This document shows, in pieces, positions 9,582 through 18,124 of a stretch of 64,000 nucleotides of DNA. The notes beneath the pieces are model-generated. The model was given only the letters and a program-made list of their open reading frames with translations, had not been told where the DNA came from and did no database searches. Position numbers and translations under genes: made by a program. The stretch comes from Pseudomonas sp. Bc-h (lineage in GTDB: Bacteria > Pseudomonadota > Gammaproteobacteria > Pseudomonadales > Pseudomonadaceae), in the NCBI RefSeq assembly GCF_002080045.1, contig NZ_MUIN01000007.1, forward strand, positions 63,062 to 127,061, read 5' to 3'. Every line of letters starts with the position of its first letter. The stretch's first letter is position 1.

Positions 9582-10709
9582 TCAGCGGCGCTCGATTGGC
9601 AGGAACTTGCGCTGCTCGACGCCGATGTACTCCGCGCTTGGACGGATAATACGGTTATTGGCGCGTTGCTCGAACACGTGAGAGGCCCAGCCAGTCAGGC
9701 GCGAGCAGACGAAGATCGGCGTGAACAGCTTGGTCGGGATACCCATGAAATGGTAAGCCGAGGCGTGGTAGAAGTCGGCGTTGGGGAACAGCTTCTTCTG
9801 CTCCCACATGGTCTTGTCGATGGCCTCGGAGACCGGGAACAGGACCTTGTCGCCCACCTCGTCCGCGAGCTTCTTCGACCAACCCTTGATGACCTCGTTA
9901 CGCGGGTCGTTGTCCTTGTAGATCGCGTGGCCGAAGCCCATGATCTTGTCCTTGCGCTCCAGCATGGCCAGCGTGCCTCTGGTCGCTTCTTCGGCCGAGG
10001 AGAACTTCTCGATCATGTCCATCGCCGCCTCGTTGGCGCCACCGTGCAGCGGGCCACGCAAGGTGCCGATCGCGGCGGTGATGCAGGAGAACAGATCTGA
10101 CAGGGTCGACGCGCAGACCCGGGCCGTGAAGGTCGAGGCGTTGAATTCGTGCTCTGCGTACAGGATCAACGAAACGTCCATCACCTTGCGATGAAGTTCG
10201 CTTGGGGTCTTGTCCAGCAGCAGCTTGAGGAAGTGGCCGCCGATGGAGGTTTCATCGGTCACGCAGTCGATGCGTTTGCCATCGTGGCTGAAACGGTACC
10301 AGTAGCACATGATCGCCGGGAACGCGGCCAGCAGGCGGTCGGTGGCATCGCGCTGCTGTTCGAAACTGGTTTCCGGCTCCAGATTGCCCAGCATGGAGCA
10401 GCCAGTGCGCATGACGTCCATCGGGTGGGCGTCGGCAGGAATGCGCTCCAGTACTTCCTTGAGCGCTTGCGGCAAATCGCGCAGCTTCTGCAGTTTGCTC
10501 AGATAAGCGTCCAGTTGCGCCTGAGTCGGCAGCTCGCCGTACAGCAACAGGTAGGCGACTTCTTCGAAACGGGCATCGGCGGCCAGCTCGCGTACGTCAT
10601 AACCACGGTAGGTCAACCCGGCGCCTGCCTGGCCAACAGTGGACAGGGCAGTCTGCCCGGCTACCTGGCCACGCAGGCCAGCGCCACTCAATACTTTTCC
10701 TTCAGCCAT
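9582..10709 (-). CDS. prpC: 2-Methylcitrate synthase PrpC
   Basis: A 375-residue citrate synthase-family enzyme that condenses propionyl-CoA with oxaloacetate to 2-methylcitrate. The citrate synthase signature GFGHAIYKDNDPRNEVIK and the upstream GPLHGGANEAAMDMI provide the two catalytic histidines; a late Asp/Arg segment follows. The start chosen is ATG 10709 (MAEGKVLSGAGLRGQ), which has GGAGAG 4 bp upstream. An in-frame TTG at 10721 would place the start upstream of that ribosome site and is rejected. Operon position after prpB separates it from the housekeeping gltA citrate synthase. Confidence 0.95.
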   Translation of the reverse strand: MAEGKVLSGAGLRGQVAGQTALSTVGQAGAGLTYRGYDVRELAADARFEEVAYLLLYGELPTQAQLDAYLSKLQKLRDLPQALKEVLERIPADAHPMDVMRTGCSMLGNLEPETSFEQQRDATDRLLAAFPAIMCYWYRFSHDGKRIDCVTDETSIGGHFLKLLLDKTPSELHRKVMDVSLILYAEHEFNASTFTARVCASTLSDLFSCITAAIGTLRGPLHGGANEAAMDMIEKFSSAEEATRGTLAMLERKDKIMGFGHAIYKDNDPRNEVIKGWSKKLADEVGDKVLFPVSEAIDKTMWEQKKLFPNADFYHASAYHFMGIPTKLFTPIFVCSRLTGWASHVFEQRANNRIIRPSAEYIGVEQRKFLPIERR

Positions 10710-10756
10710 TGCTCTCTCCAATCTTGTAATTTTTCAGGGAATCGGCAATTCAGTGA

Positions 10757-11647
10757 TTACGATTTCTTCTGCGCAAACAACGCATCCAGTTTCTGTTCGA
10801 AAGCGTGGTAATCGATGCGCTCATAGAGCTCCATGCGGGTCTGCATGGTGTCGACAACATTCTTTTGCGTGCCATCGCGGCGTATCGCGGTGTACACGTT
10901 TTCGGCGGCCTTGTTCATGGCACGGAATGCCGAGAGCGGGTAAAGCACCAGCGAGACTTCCGCCGATTTCAGTTCATCGGTGGTGAACAGGGGCGTGGAG
11001 CCGAATTCGGTGATGTTGGCCAGGATCGGTGCTTTCACCCGCGAGGCAAACAGTTTGTACATCTCCAGCTCAGTGATGGCTTCAGGGAAGACCATGTCGG
11101 CGCCCGCTTCGATGCACGCCGCTGCGCGATCCAGCGCCGATTCCAGACCTTCGACTGCCAGCGCATCGGTACGCGCCATGATCACGAAACTGTCATCGGT
11201 GCGCGCATCGACTGCGGCCTTGATGCGATCGACCATCTCCTGCTGCGAAACGATTTCCTTGCCCGGGCGATGGCCGCAACGCTTGGCGCCGACCTGATCT
11301 TCGATGTGCATGGCGGCCGCACCGAACTTGATCATCGATTTCACCGTGCGCGCGACGTTGAACGCTGAGGCGCCAAAGCCGGTATCCACGTCCACCAGCA
11401 GCGGCAACTCGCAGACGTCGGTGATGCGGCGCACATCGGTCAGTACGTCGTCCAGGCCGGTGATGCCCAGATCCGGTACCCCCAGAGAGCCGGCCGCGAC
11501 ACCGCCACCGGACAGGTAGATAGCCTTGAAACCCGCACGCTGAGCCAGCAATGCGTGGTTGGCGTTGATTGCGCCGACCACTTGCAATGGATGCTCGCTG
11601 GCCACGGCGTCACGGAAACGTTGGCCGGGAGTCGTTCTTGAAGTCAT
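10757..11647 (-). CDS. prpB: 2-Methylisocitrate lyase PrpB
   Basis: A 296-residue enzyme of the isocitrate lyase/PEP mutase superfamily. It cleaves 2-methylisocitrate to pyruvate and succinate. The catalytic motif KRCGH is at residues 122-126 and the metal-binding VDVDTGFG at 86-93. The segment [18 protein letters not shown] (44-61) is characteristic of PrpB. Its start overlaps the stop of the upstream GntR-type regulator gene by 4 bp (ATGA), so the regulator and enzyme genes are one transcript with translational coupling. Confidence 0.96.
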   Translation of the reverse strand: MTSRTTPGQRFRDAVASEHPLQVVGAINANHALLAQRAGFKAIYLSGGGVAAGSLGVPDLGITGLDDVLTDVRRITDVCELPLLVDVDTGFGASAFNVARTVKSMIKFGAAAMHIEDQVGAKRCGHRPGKEIVSQQEMVDRIKAAVDARTDDSFVIMARTDALAVEGLESALDRAAACIEAGADMVFPEAITELEMYKLFASRVKAPILANITEFGSTPLFTTDELKSAEVSLVLYPLSAFRAMNKAAENVYTAIRRDGTQKNVVDTMQTRMELYERIDYHAFEQKLDALFAQKKS

Positions 11648-12366
11648 TGTTCACCTCGGGCAGTAGTAGCTTGATGATCCTGTTCTTGATAGCGCTGTTC
11701 GATGTTGCGTTTCGACGCGCCGATGTGGCGGCGCATCAACAATTCAGCCAGTTCGCCATCACGGTCGGCGATGGCGTCCAGAATGCGGTGATGTTCGGTG
11801 AAGGCCTGGCGCGGGCGGTTGGGCGTGGTGGAAAACTGGATGCGGTACATGCGCACCAGCTGGTAAAGCTCGCCGCAGAGCATCTGGGTCAAGGTGCTGT
11901 TGCGCGCCCCCTGAATAATCCGATAGTGGAAGTCGAAATCGCCTTCCTGCTGGTAGTAACCGACGCCGGCCTGAAACGCGGTGTCGCGCTCGTGGGTTTC
12001 CAGCACGTGCCGTAGTTCGGCGATCTCTTCGACCGTCATGCGCTCGGCGGCCAGACGACAGGCCATGCCTTCCAGCGATTCGCGAATCTCGTAGAGTTCC
12101 ACCAACTCGGCGTGACTCAGCGAAACCACCCGGGCGCCGACGTGAGGAACGCGAACCAGCAGGCGCTGCCCCTCAAGGCGGTGGATCGCCTCACGCAGCG
12201 GCCCCCTGCTGATGCCATAGGTGCGCGCCAGCTCAGGCTCGGAAATCTTGCTGCCAGGGGCGATATCGCCTTTGACGATGGCGGCCTGAATCCGCCGAAA
12301 CACGTTTTCGGACAGGGTTTCCGAATCGACTTGAGTGACGGCTGCAGTTTCGATGGCATCCAGCAT
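11644..12366 (-). CDS. GntR/FadR-family transcriptional regulator of the prp operon
   Basis: About 240 residues with an N-terminal winged helix-turn-helix ([30 protein letters not shown]) and a C-terminal all-helical FCD ligand-binding domain with metal-site type residues ([29 protein letters not shown], and [11 protein letters not shown]). As first gene of the operon it probably represses or modulates prpBC-acnD-prpF in response to a methylcitrate-pathway intermediate; the ligand is inferred, not seen. I prefer ATG 12366: AAAGG lies about 8 bp upstream. The longer GTG start at 12375 would abut that site. Two ATTGTCGACA sites lie at its promoter and start region. Confidence 0.85.
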   Translation of the reverse strand: MLDAIETAAVTQVDSETLSENVFRRIQAAIVKGDIAPGSKISEPELARTYGISRGPLREAIHRLEGQRLLVRVPHVGARVVSLSHAELVELYEIRESLEGMACRLAAERMTVEEIAELRHVLETHERDTAFQAGVGYYQQEGDFDFHYRIIQGARNSTLTQMLCGELYQLVRMYRIQFSTTPNRPRQAFTEHHRILDAIADRDGELAELLMRRHIGASKRNIEQRYQEQDHQATTARGEQ

Positions 12367-12374
12367 TGTCGACA
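12367..12374. promoter_or_regulatory. Second operator-like half site at the regulator start
   Basis: TGTCGACA, within ATTGTCGACA at 12365-12374, repeats the core of the palindrome at 12437-12450. It falls between the ribosome binding site and the start codon of the GntR-type gene, where bound protein could block transcription elongation. This is inferred from sequence similarity alone. Confidence 0.4.
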
Positions 12375-12395
12375 CCTTTCATGTGAATGCGGCTA

Positions 12396-12424
12396 AAACT
12401 AGCGAATCGATGCCACGCAGTCAA
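12396..12424 (-). promoter_or_regulatory. Sigma70-type promoter of the prp operon
   Basis: On the minus strand, TTGACT (12424-12419) and TAGTTT (12401-12396) are separated by exactly 17 bp, placing transcription start about 25 bp upstream of the regulator start codon. The palindromic operator lies just upstream of the -35 box. Confidence 0.55.
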
Positions 12425-12436
12425 AGACAATTTAAG

Positions 12437-12450
12437 GATTGTCGACAATC
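12437..12450. promoter_or_regulatory. Perfect 14-bp palindrome, candidate GntR operator
   Basis: GATTGTCGACAATC is a perfect inverted repeat 13 bp upstream of the predicted -35 box of the prp operon. Its form (T-G-T-n-n-A-C-A symmetry) fits operators of FadR-subfamily GntR regulators. The most economical reading is autoregulation by the first gene of the operon. Confidence 0.6.
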
Positions 12451-12641
12451 GTCTAATAACCACTAAATCTTAGGAGCTTTCCTACAGAGCAAGTCGGCCA
12501 CGCCCTTCGCTGGCGCCGTAAAAGCTTCATGCTAGAATGCCGCCCGCATTTGCCTGCTGCGGCAGGCGACCCGCAACGTCCAAGCTGGCCGTGGCGCAAG
12601 CCAATCCTTACCCTTGTGTTCCCTTCACCGCGCCAGGACCT

Positions 12642-13190
12642 ATGAGCCGCCATCCTCTACTCTTCCTTTTGAGCCTGTACCTGCCCGGCCTGCTGTTCAG
12701 TCATGCCTGCGCGGCTGCCAGCAAGACCGTTTATGGCCTGAACGAATATGCGGATCTGGCGGGGATCGACCTGCAGGTCGCGGCCAAGCTGGACACCGGC
12801 GCCAAGACCGCCTCCCTCAGCGCACGTGACATCAAGCGCTTCAAGCGCGATGGCGAGTCCTGGGTACGCTTTTATCTGGCAATCGATAACGCCCACGAAC
12901 ACCCTATCGAGCGGCCGCTTGCGCGGGTCAGCAAGATCAAGCGCCGGGCCGGCGATGTCGATCCGGATGACGAAAAGAAGTACACCTCGCGCCCGGTGAT
13001 CAGCCTCGATGTGTGCATGGGCCACACTTCGCGAACCATAGAAGTGAACTTGACCGACCGAAGTGCATTCCAATACCCGCTTTTGATTGGCTCCGAAGCC
13101 CTGAAACACTTCGACGCGCTGGTCGACCCAAGCCTTAAATATGCTGCGGGCAAGCCTGCCTGCATCACTGATGCCCAAACCGCAGAGTAA
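12642..13190 (+). CDS. Retropepsin-like aspartic protease family protein (annotated 'ATP-dependent zinc protease', PF05618)
   Basis: A 182-residue secreted or periplasmic protein. The start ATG 12642 (MSRHPLLFLLSLYLPGLLFS) has AGGA upstream and gives a clear signal peptide ending near HACAA. The fold is retropepsin-like: AKLDTGAKTASLSA puts DTG at 51-53, and PLLIGSEALKHFDALVDPS matches the second conserved segment. Databases often call this family a zinc protease, but no HExxH motif is present and the DTG motif argues for an aspartic-type site. It is first in a three-gene operon with an inactive-transglutaminase membrane protein and an ATP-grasp ligase, a set that recurs in proteobacteria. 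The substrate is unknown. Confidence 0.8.
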   Translation: MSRHPLLFLLSLYLPGLLFSHACAAASKTVYGLNEYADLAGIDLQVAAKLDTGAKTASLSARDIKRFKRDGESWVRFYLAIDNAHEHPIERPLARVSKIKRRAGDVDPDDEKKYTSRPVISLDVCMGHTSRTIEVNLTDRSAFQYPLLIGSEALKHFDALVDPSLKYAAGKPACITDAQTAE

Positions 13191-13194
13191 CTAC

Positions 13195-14745
13195 ATGCGC
13201 TCTCTTACCCTCCATCTGAAAATCCTGATCACAGCCCTGGTGGCACTGGGGATCGCGATCACGGCCTATCAGATATTGGTGCTCGGCATCCCGGTGACCG
13301 AAGACGAAACCGACGACCTGTGGAACATCGACGCCAAGGTCGAGTTCGTCGCCAACCCGAAAGATTCGGTCAAGGTGCAGATGTATGTACCGCCACTCTC
13401 CCGCGACTACATCAGCCTCAATGAAAGCTTCATCTCCAACAATTACGGCGTGAACGTCAACCGCGCCGACGGCAACCGCAAGGTCACCTGGTCAGCCCGT
13501 CGCGCCAACGGCAACCAGACCCTGTATTACCGCCTGGTATTGACCAAGCGCTACAGCGCCGAAAAGGCCAAGGTCAAAGGCCCGATCTTCCGCGACAGTA
13601 TCGCCGTCGAGGGGCCGGAAAAAATCGCCGCCGACGCCCTCCTCGCCCCCATTCGCCAACACTCGGCCGATGTCGAAACCTTCGTCAGCGAAGCCATCAA
13701 ACGTGTCAACAATCTGAGCGACGACAACGTCAAGCTGCTGCTGGCCGGTGACACCTCGGTTCAGAACAAGGCACGCATCACCGAAACCCTGCTGTCCATC
13801 GCTCACGTTCCGGTAGAGAAAGTCCACACCATTCGCCTGGTCGCCGACCAACCGCAAACGCCCGAATTGTGGCTGCGCAGCTTCAATGGCAAGGACTGGC
13901 TGTACTTCAACCCGGAAAGCGGCGAGGCCGGGCTGCCACAGGATCGCCTGTTGTGGTGGATCGGCGACGACAATCTGATCACGGTCGAGGGCGGCAAGAA
14001 GGCTGCGGTCAGTTTCACCCTCAACAACAGCGAAATGAACGCCATCCGCCTGGCCAAGCTGACCGACGAAAGCACTGACGCCGACTTCCTCGAATATTCG
14101 CTGTACGGCCTGCCGCTGCAAACCCAGCAGACATTCATGATCATGGTGATGATCCCGATCGGCGTGCTGGTGATCCTGATCCTGCGCAACCTGATCGGCC
14201 TGCAGACCCTGGGCACCTTCACCCCGGTGCTGATTGCCCTGGCGTTCCGCGAGACCCAGCTCGGGTTCGGCATCGTCCTGTTCACCATCATCACCGCGCT
14301 GGGGCTTTCGCTGCGCTCCTACCTCGAGCACCTGAAACTGCAGATGCTGCCGCGCCTGTCGGTGGTGCTGACGTTCGTGGTGGTGCTGATCGCTGCCATC
14401 AGCCTGTTCAGTCACAAGCTCGGCCTGGAGCGCGGGCTGTCGGTGGCGCTGTTCCCGATGGTAATCCTGACCATGACCATCGAACGCCTGTCGATCACCT
14501 GGGAAGAACGCGGCGCCAGCCATGCAATGAAAGTGGCCGTCGGCACGCTGTTCGCAGCGTCCCTGGCCCACATCATCATGAGCGTGCCGGAGTTCATCTA
14601 CTTCGTCTTCACCTTCCCGGCTATCCTGCTGATTCTGGTGGGCTTCATGCTGGCCATGGGTCGCTATCGTGGCTACCGCCTGACCGAACTCATCCGCTTC
14701 AAGGCCTTCCTCAAGCAAGACGCCGAACGGGAAAACGTCAAATGA
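13195..14745 (+). CDS. Inactive transglutaminase fused to seven transmembrane helices
   Basis: A 516-residue inner membrane protein. One N-terminal helix (LKILITALVALGIAITAYQILVL) is followed by a ~270-residue extracytoplasmic domain of the inactive transglutaminase family and then a C-terminal multi-helix bundle (TFMIMVMIPIGVLVILILRNLI onward, about seven helices). The Cys of active transglutaminases is absent, as is normal for this family. The start MRSLTLHLKI at 13195 lies 4 bp after the previous stop; the longer in-frame starts at 13141 and 13171 would overlap that gene. Presumably it presents or senses a periplasmic peptide and works with the flanking protease and ligase; the process itself is not established by sequence. 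Confidence 0.8.
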   Translation: MRSLTLHLKILITALVALGIAITAYQILVLGIPVTEDETDDLWNIDAKVEFVANPKDSVKVQMYVPPLSRDYISLNESFISNNYGVNVNRADGNRKVTWSARRANGNQTLYYRLVLTKRYSAEKAKVKGPIFRDSIAVEGPEKIAADALLAPIRQHSADVETFVSEAIKRVNNLSDDNVKLLLAGDTSVQNKARITETLLSIAHVPVEKVHTIRLVADQPQTPELWLRSFNGKDWLYFNPESGEAGLPQDRLLWWIGDDNLITVEGGKKAAVSFTLNNSEMNAIRLAKLTDESTDADFLEYSLYGLPLQTQQTFMIMVMIPIGVLVILILRNLIGLQTLGTFTPVLIALAFRETQLGFGIVLFTIITALGLSLRSYLEHLKLQMLPRLSVVLTFVVVLIAAISLFSHKLGLERGLSVALFPMVILTMTIERLSITWEERGASHAMKVAVGTLFAASLAHIIMSVPEFIYFVFTFPAILLILVGFMLAMGRYRGYRLTELIRFKAFLKQDAERENVK

Positions 14746-15713
14746 TCGGCTGGTGGAAAACCTGGAAGGCCCTGGAGGCCAAAGGGATCATGGGCATCAA
14801 CCGGCGTAACGCCGATTACGTGCTCAAGTACAACAAGCGCAGCCTCTATCCCATCGTCGATGATAAGATCATCACCAAGGAACGGGCTATCGCCGCCGGC
14901 ATTCACGTGCCGGAAATGTACGGGGTCATTTCCACCGAGAAGGAGATCGAAAAGCTCGACGAGATCATCGGCGGGCGCAGCGATTTCGTGATCAAACCGG
15001 CGCAGGGCGCGGGTGGCGACGGCATTCTGGTGATCGCCGACCGCTTCGAAGAGCGTTTTCGCACCGTGTCCGGGCGCATCATCAGCCATGACGAGATCGA
15101 GCATCAGATCTCCAGCATTCTTACCGGGCTGTACTCACTGGGCGGTCATCGCGACCGTGCATTGATCGAATACCGGGTCACCCCGGACCAGATCTTCAAG
15201 AGCATCAGTTACGAAGGCGTCCCGGACATTCGCGTGATCGTGCTGATGGGCTACCCGGTGATGGCCATGTTGCGCCTGCCCACCCGACAGTCCGGTGGCA
15301 AGGCCAACCTTCACCAGGGCGCCATCGGTGTCGGCGTCGACCTTGCCACTGGCCTGACGCTGCGCGGCACCTGGCTGAACAACATCATCAGCAAGCACCC
15401 TGACACCACCAATGCCGTGGACGGCGTGCAGCTCCCCAACTGGGACGGCTTCATGCGCTTGGCGGCCGAGTGCTATGAACTGTGCGGACTGGGCTACATC
15501 GGCGTGGACATGGTGCTGGATCAGGATCGCGGCCCGTTGATCCTGGAACTCAACGCCCGACCCGGCCTGAATATCCAGATTGCCAACGACTGCGGCCTGA
15601 CTCATCGCACCCTCGCGGTGGAGCAGCGCCTGGAACAACTGGCGGCCGAAGGCAGCCACGACAGCCCGGAACAAAGGGTCAGGTTCGTTCAGGAGTTATT
15701 CGGGCACGTCTGA
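14742..15713 (+). CDS. Alpha-L-glutamate ligase-like ATP-grasp protein
   Basis: A 323-residue cytoplasmic ATP-grasp enzyme related to RimK. Visible elements are the ATP-binding FVIKPAQGAGGDGILVI glycine-rich loop, VPDIRVIVLMGYPVMAMLRLPT, GKANLHQGAIGVGVDL, and the metal-binding LILELNARPGLNIQIAN near the C-terminus. The family would form a carboxylate-amine bond using ATP; donor and acceptor are unknown. Its start overlaps the stop of the membrane protein gene by 4 bp (ATGA), showing tight coupling. The combination of a ligase with a protease and an inactive peptide-binding domain suggests a cycle of making and cutting an amide bond. Confidence 0.82.
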   Translation: MIGWWKTWKALEAKGIMGINRRNADYVLKYNKRSLYPIVDDKIITKERAIAAGIHVPEMYGVISTEKEIEKLDEIIGGRSDFVIKPAQGAGGDGILVIADRFEERFRTVSGRIISHDEIEHQISSILTGLYSLGGHRDRALIEYRVTPDQIFKSISYEGVPDIRVIVLMGYPVMAMLRLPTRQSGGKANLHQGAIGVGVDLATGLTLRGTWLNNIISKHPDTTNAVDGVQLPNWDGFMRLAAECYELCGLGYIGVDMVLDQDRGPLILELNARPGLNIQIANDCGLTHRTLAVEQRLEQLAAEGSHDSPEQRVRFVQELFGHV

Positions 15714-15825
15714 TGCCCCGCGCACAAAATGGGCCATTGCGGTGCTGACTTCCTACATCCCTCTAGGACTTAACCTACCGGAAGACTACAATCGCCCTCC
15801 GCGCGCCCTGACTGATTTACCTCGA

Positions 15826-17199
15826 ATGCCAATCTGTTTCGTACACCCGATCGCCTACCACATTGATCCGACCGGCTACTTCTCGATCATTCGCCACGCA
15901 CCGGGGGCCGTGTTGCTGGACAGCGGCCGGCCGGATGCCGATCGGGGCCGCTTCGACATTTTCAGCGCGTGGCCGCTGGAAACTCTGGCACCTGCCACAG
16001 ACGAAAGCGGCGCGGCGTTTCTTCAGCGCTTGCGCGCCAGTGTCGCCCGCCTGGGTGAGGCTGATTTGCCGGAAAGCAGCCCGCTGCCGTTTGCCGGTGG
16101 CTTGATCGGCTACCTCGCCTATGACTTCGGCCGTCTGCTGGAGCCTTTGCCCACGCAAGCCGTCGACGATCTGCACCTGCCGTCTGCCGGGCTTGGGCTG
16201 TACGCCTGGGCACTGATCAGCGATCACCAACTGCGCACCAGCCAGTTGGTGTTCCATCCGCACCTGGCTGACGACGAGCGCCAACGCCTGATCGATCTGT
16301 TCGGGCACCCGCTGATTTCCAAAGATACAGCGTCGGAGCATGCAGCTTCGCCGGATGCGACGTTCAGCCTGACCGCACCCTTCAAGACTGACATCAGCGC
16401 CAATCAGTACCGCGACGCCATCGAGCGCATTCATGGGTATATCGAGGCCGGTGACTGCTATCAGGTGAACTTCGCCCAGCGTTTTCGGGCAAGTTACAGC
16501 GGTGATCCCTGGGTCGCCTATCAGGCTCTGCGGGAGGCATGCCCGACGCCCTTTTCCGGCTATCTGAGCCTTCCCGAGGGCGATGCGGTGCTGAGCCTTT
16601 CGCCGGAGCGCTTCGTCAAGGTCAGCCAGCGCCAGGTCGAGACCCGCCCTATCAAAGGCACGCGACCTCGTGGCCAGAATCCAGCGGACGATGCGGCCTA
16701 CGCCGAAGAATTACTGGCCAGCGAGAAAGACCGCGCGGAAAACCTGATGATCGTCGACCTGCTGCGCAACGATCTGGGTCGCACCTGCCGCATTGGCTCG
16801 GTGAAAGTGCCGGAGCTGTTCAGCCTGGAAAGCTACCCGAATGTGCACCATCTGGTCAGCGTCGTGACGGGCGAACTGGCGGACGGCAAAGATGCGCTGG
16901 ACCTGATCGGCGGCAGCTTTCCCGGAGGCTCCATCACCGGGGCGCCGAAAATCCGCTCGATGCAGATCATCGACGAGCTGGAGCCCAGCCGTCGGGCCCT
17001 GTATTGCGGTTCGCTGATGTATCTGGACGTGCGTGGCGAGATGGACAGCTCCATCGCTATCCGCAGCCTGTTGGCAAAGGACGGGCAGATCGCCTGCTGG
17101 GGCGGCGGCGGCATCGTTGCCGATTCACAGTGGGAATCGGAATACCAGGAAACCTTTACCAAGGTCCGGGTGTTGATGCAGACGCTGGAAGGGTTGTGA
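15826..17199 (+). CDS. pabB: Aminodeoxychorismate synthase component I
   Basis: A 457-residue chorismate-binding enzyme for folate synthesis; with PabA glutaminase it makes 4-amino-4-deoxychorismate. The C-terminal catalytic domain has GYIEAGDCYQVNFAQRF, RPIKGTRPRG, SEKDRAENLMIVDLLRNDLGR and GGSFPGGSITGAPK, the standard chorismate-enzyme signatures. RPIKGT contains the active-site Lys typical of PabB rather than TrpE. The start MPICFVHPIAYHIDPTGYFS at 15826 matches the usual Pseudomonas PabB N-terminus; the longer reading from 15742 adds a poorly conserved tail. No strong ribosome site is visible, so the start is moderately sure. It is convergent with thrH across a BIME. Confidence 0.92.
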   Translation: MPICFVHPIAYHIDPTGYFSIIRHAPGAVLLDSGRPDADRGRFDIFSAWPLETLAPATDESGAAFLQRLRASVARLGEADLPESSPLPFAGGLIGYLAYDFGRLLEPLPTQAVDDLHLPSAGLGLYAWALISDHQLRTSQLVFHPHLADDERQRLIDLFGHPLISKDTASEHAASPDATFSLTAPFKTDISANQYRDAIERIHGYIEAGDCYQVNFAQRFRASYSGDPWVAYQALREACPTPFSGYLSLPEGDAVLSLSPERFVKVSQRQVETRPIKGTRPRGQNPADDAAYAEELLASEKDRAENLMIVDLLRNDLGRTCRIGSVKVPELFSLESYPNVHHLVSVVTGELADGKDALDLIGGSFPGGSITGAPKIRSMQIIDELEPSRRALYCGSLMYLDVRGEMDSSIAIRSLLAKDGQIACWGGGGIVADSQWESEYQETFTKVRVLMQTLEGL

Positions 17200-17210
17200 A
17201 CACTGGACGC

Positions 17211-17297
17211 GTGGGAAGGAGCTGGCTCGCGAATGCGTCAAGTCAGACGCTGCAGTATTGACCGATAGTCCGCATTCTCGAGCAAGCTCTCTCCCAG
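17211..17297. repeat. Inverted REP pair (BIME) between pabB and thrH
   Basis: GTGGGAAGGAGCTGGCTCGC at 17211 and GAGCAAGCTCTCTCCCA near 17280-17296 are near-perfect inverted copies of the common Pseudomonas REP core. Together they form a long hairpin between convergent genes. Confidence 0.75.
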
Positions 17298-17340
17298 GAT
17301 AAACAGGCACGGCCCCAACACGCCGCCGAGCCTCGAAACC

Positions 17341-17958
17341 TTACAGACTCAATTCCCGATTCGAGGCCTTGATGAATTCGCGCTTCAGGTCCTCGAAGGT
17401 GTGCACCGCCGGGAACTGCGGAAACTCGCGAATCACGTTATCCGGCGCATGGAACAGAATCCCGGCATCGGCCTCACCCAGCATGGTGGTGTCGTTGTAC
17501 GAGTCGCCAGCTGCAATTACCCGGTAGTACAAGCTCTTGAACGCCAGCACGGACTGGCGCTTTGGGTCTTTCTGGCGCAGTTGATAACTGCTGACCCGAC
17601 CTGTTTCGTCCGTCACCAGGCGATGGCACAGCAGCGTCGGGAAGCCCAATTGACGCATCAGTGGCTGGGAGAACTCGTAGAAGGTGTCGGAGAGAATCAC
17701 CACCTGAAAACGCTCGCGCAGCCAGTTCACGAACTCCACCGCTCCGTCCAGCGGCTCGAGGGTACCGATCACTTCCTGAATGTCCGACAGCTTCAACCCA
17801 TGCTCGTCGAGAATGCGCAGCCGCTGCTTCATGAGCACGTCGTAATCGGGAACATCGCGGGTGGTGGCGCGCAACGATTCGATGCCGGTTTTTTCGGCGA
17901 ACGCGATCCAGATCTCCGGGACCAGCACACCTTCCAGGTCAAGACAGGCAATTTCCAC
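17341..17958 (-). CDS. thrH: Phosphoserine phosphatase / homoserine kinase-type HAD protein ThrH
   Basis: A 205-residue HAD-superfamily protein. The N-terminal MEIACLDLEGVLVPEIWIAFAEKTG carries the nucleophile Asp7 in the unusual DLEGVLVPE form that characterises ThrH rather than SerB. VILSDTFYEFSQPLMRQLG is motif II and AAGDSYNDTTMLGEADAGILFHAP is motif III/IV. In P. aeruginosa ThrH has phosphoserine phosphatase activity and can transfer phosphate to homoserine. It is divergent from cysH over 166 bp. Family assignment is very firm; kinase activity here is inferred. Confidence 0.93.
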   Translation of the reverse strand: MEIACLDLEGVLVPEIWIAFAEKTGIESLRATTRDVPDYDVLMKQRLRILDEHGLKLSDIQEVIGTLEPLDGAVEFVNWLRERFQVVILSDTFYEFSQPLMRQLGFPTLLCHRLVTDETGRVSSYQLRQKDPKRQSVLAFKSLYYRVIAAGDSYNDTTMLGEADAGILFHAPDNVIREFPQFPAVHTFEDLKREFIKASNRELSL

Positions 17959-18124
17959 AGCTCACTCCTTGTGTATTTCGGTCGGACGACCGTTGCAAGG
18001 CAGCACTCTAACCACCCGGCACAGAGCCATGCAAACGCAGGTTTCAGGCAAATCGATGAAGGTTTTTGTTACCATCTGCGCCATTACGAGCGCCAAAGCG
18101 CCAATCTGACCAGGAAGCCGCCTG

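Noticed and set aside
8131..9681. Plus-strand open frame of 516 codons across acnD
   Set aside because: His/Gln/Ala-rich composition, no family resemblance, and it covers a clearly real enzyme gene on the other strand.
13492..14718. Minus-strand 408-codon open frame under the inactive-transglutaminase gene
   Set aside because: Extremely Gln/His/Asp-rich, an artefact of antisense GC-rich codons. The opposite strand gives a typical membrane protein.
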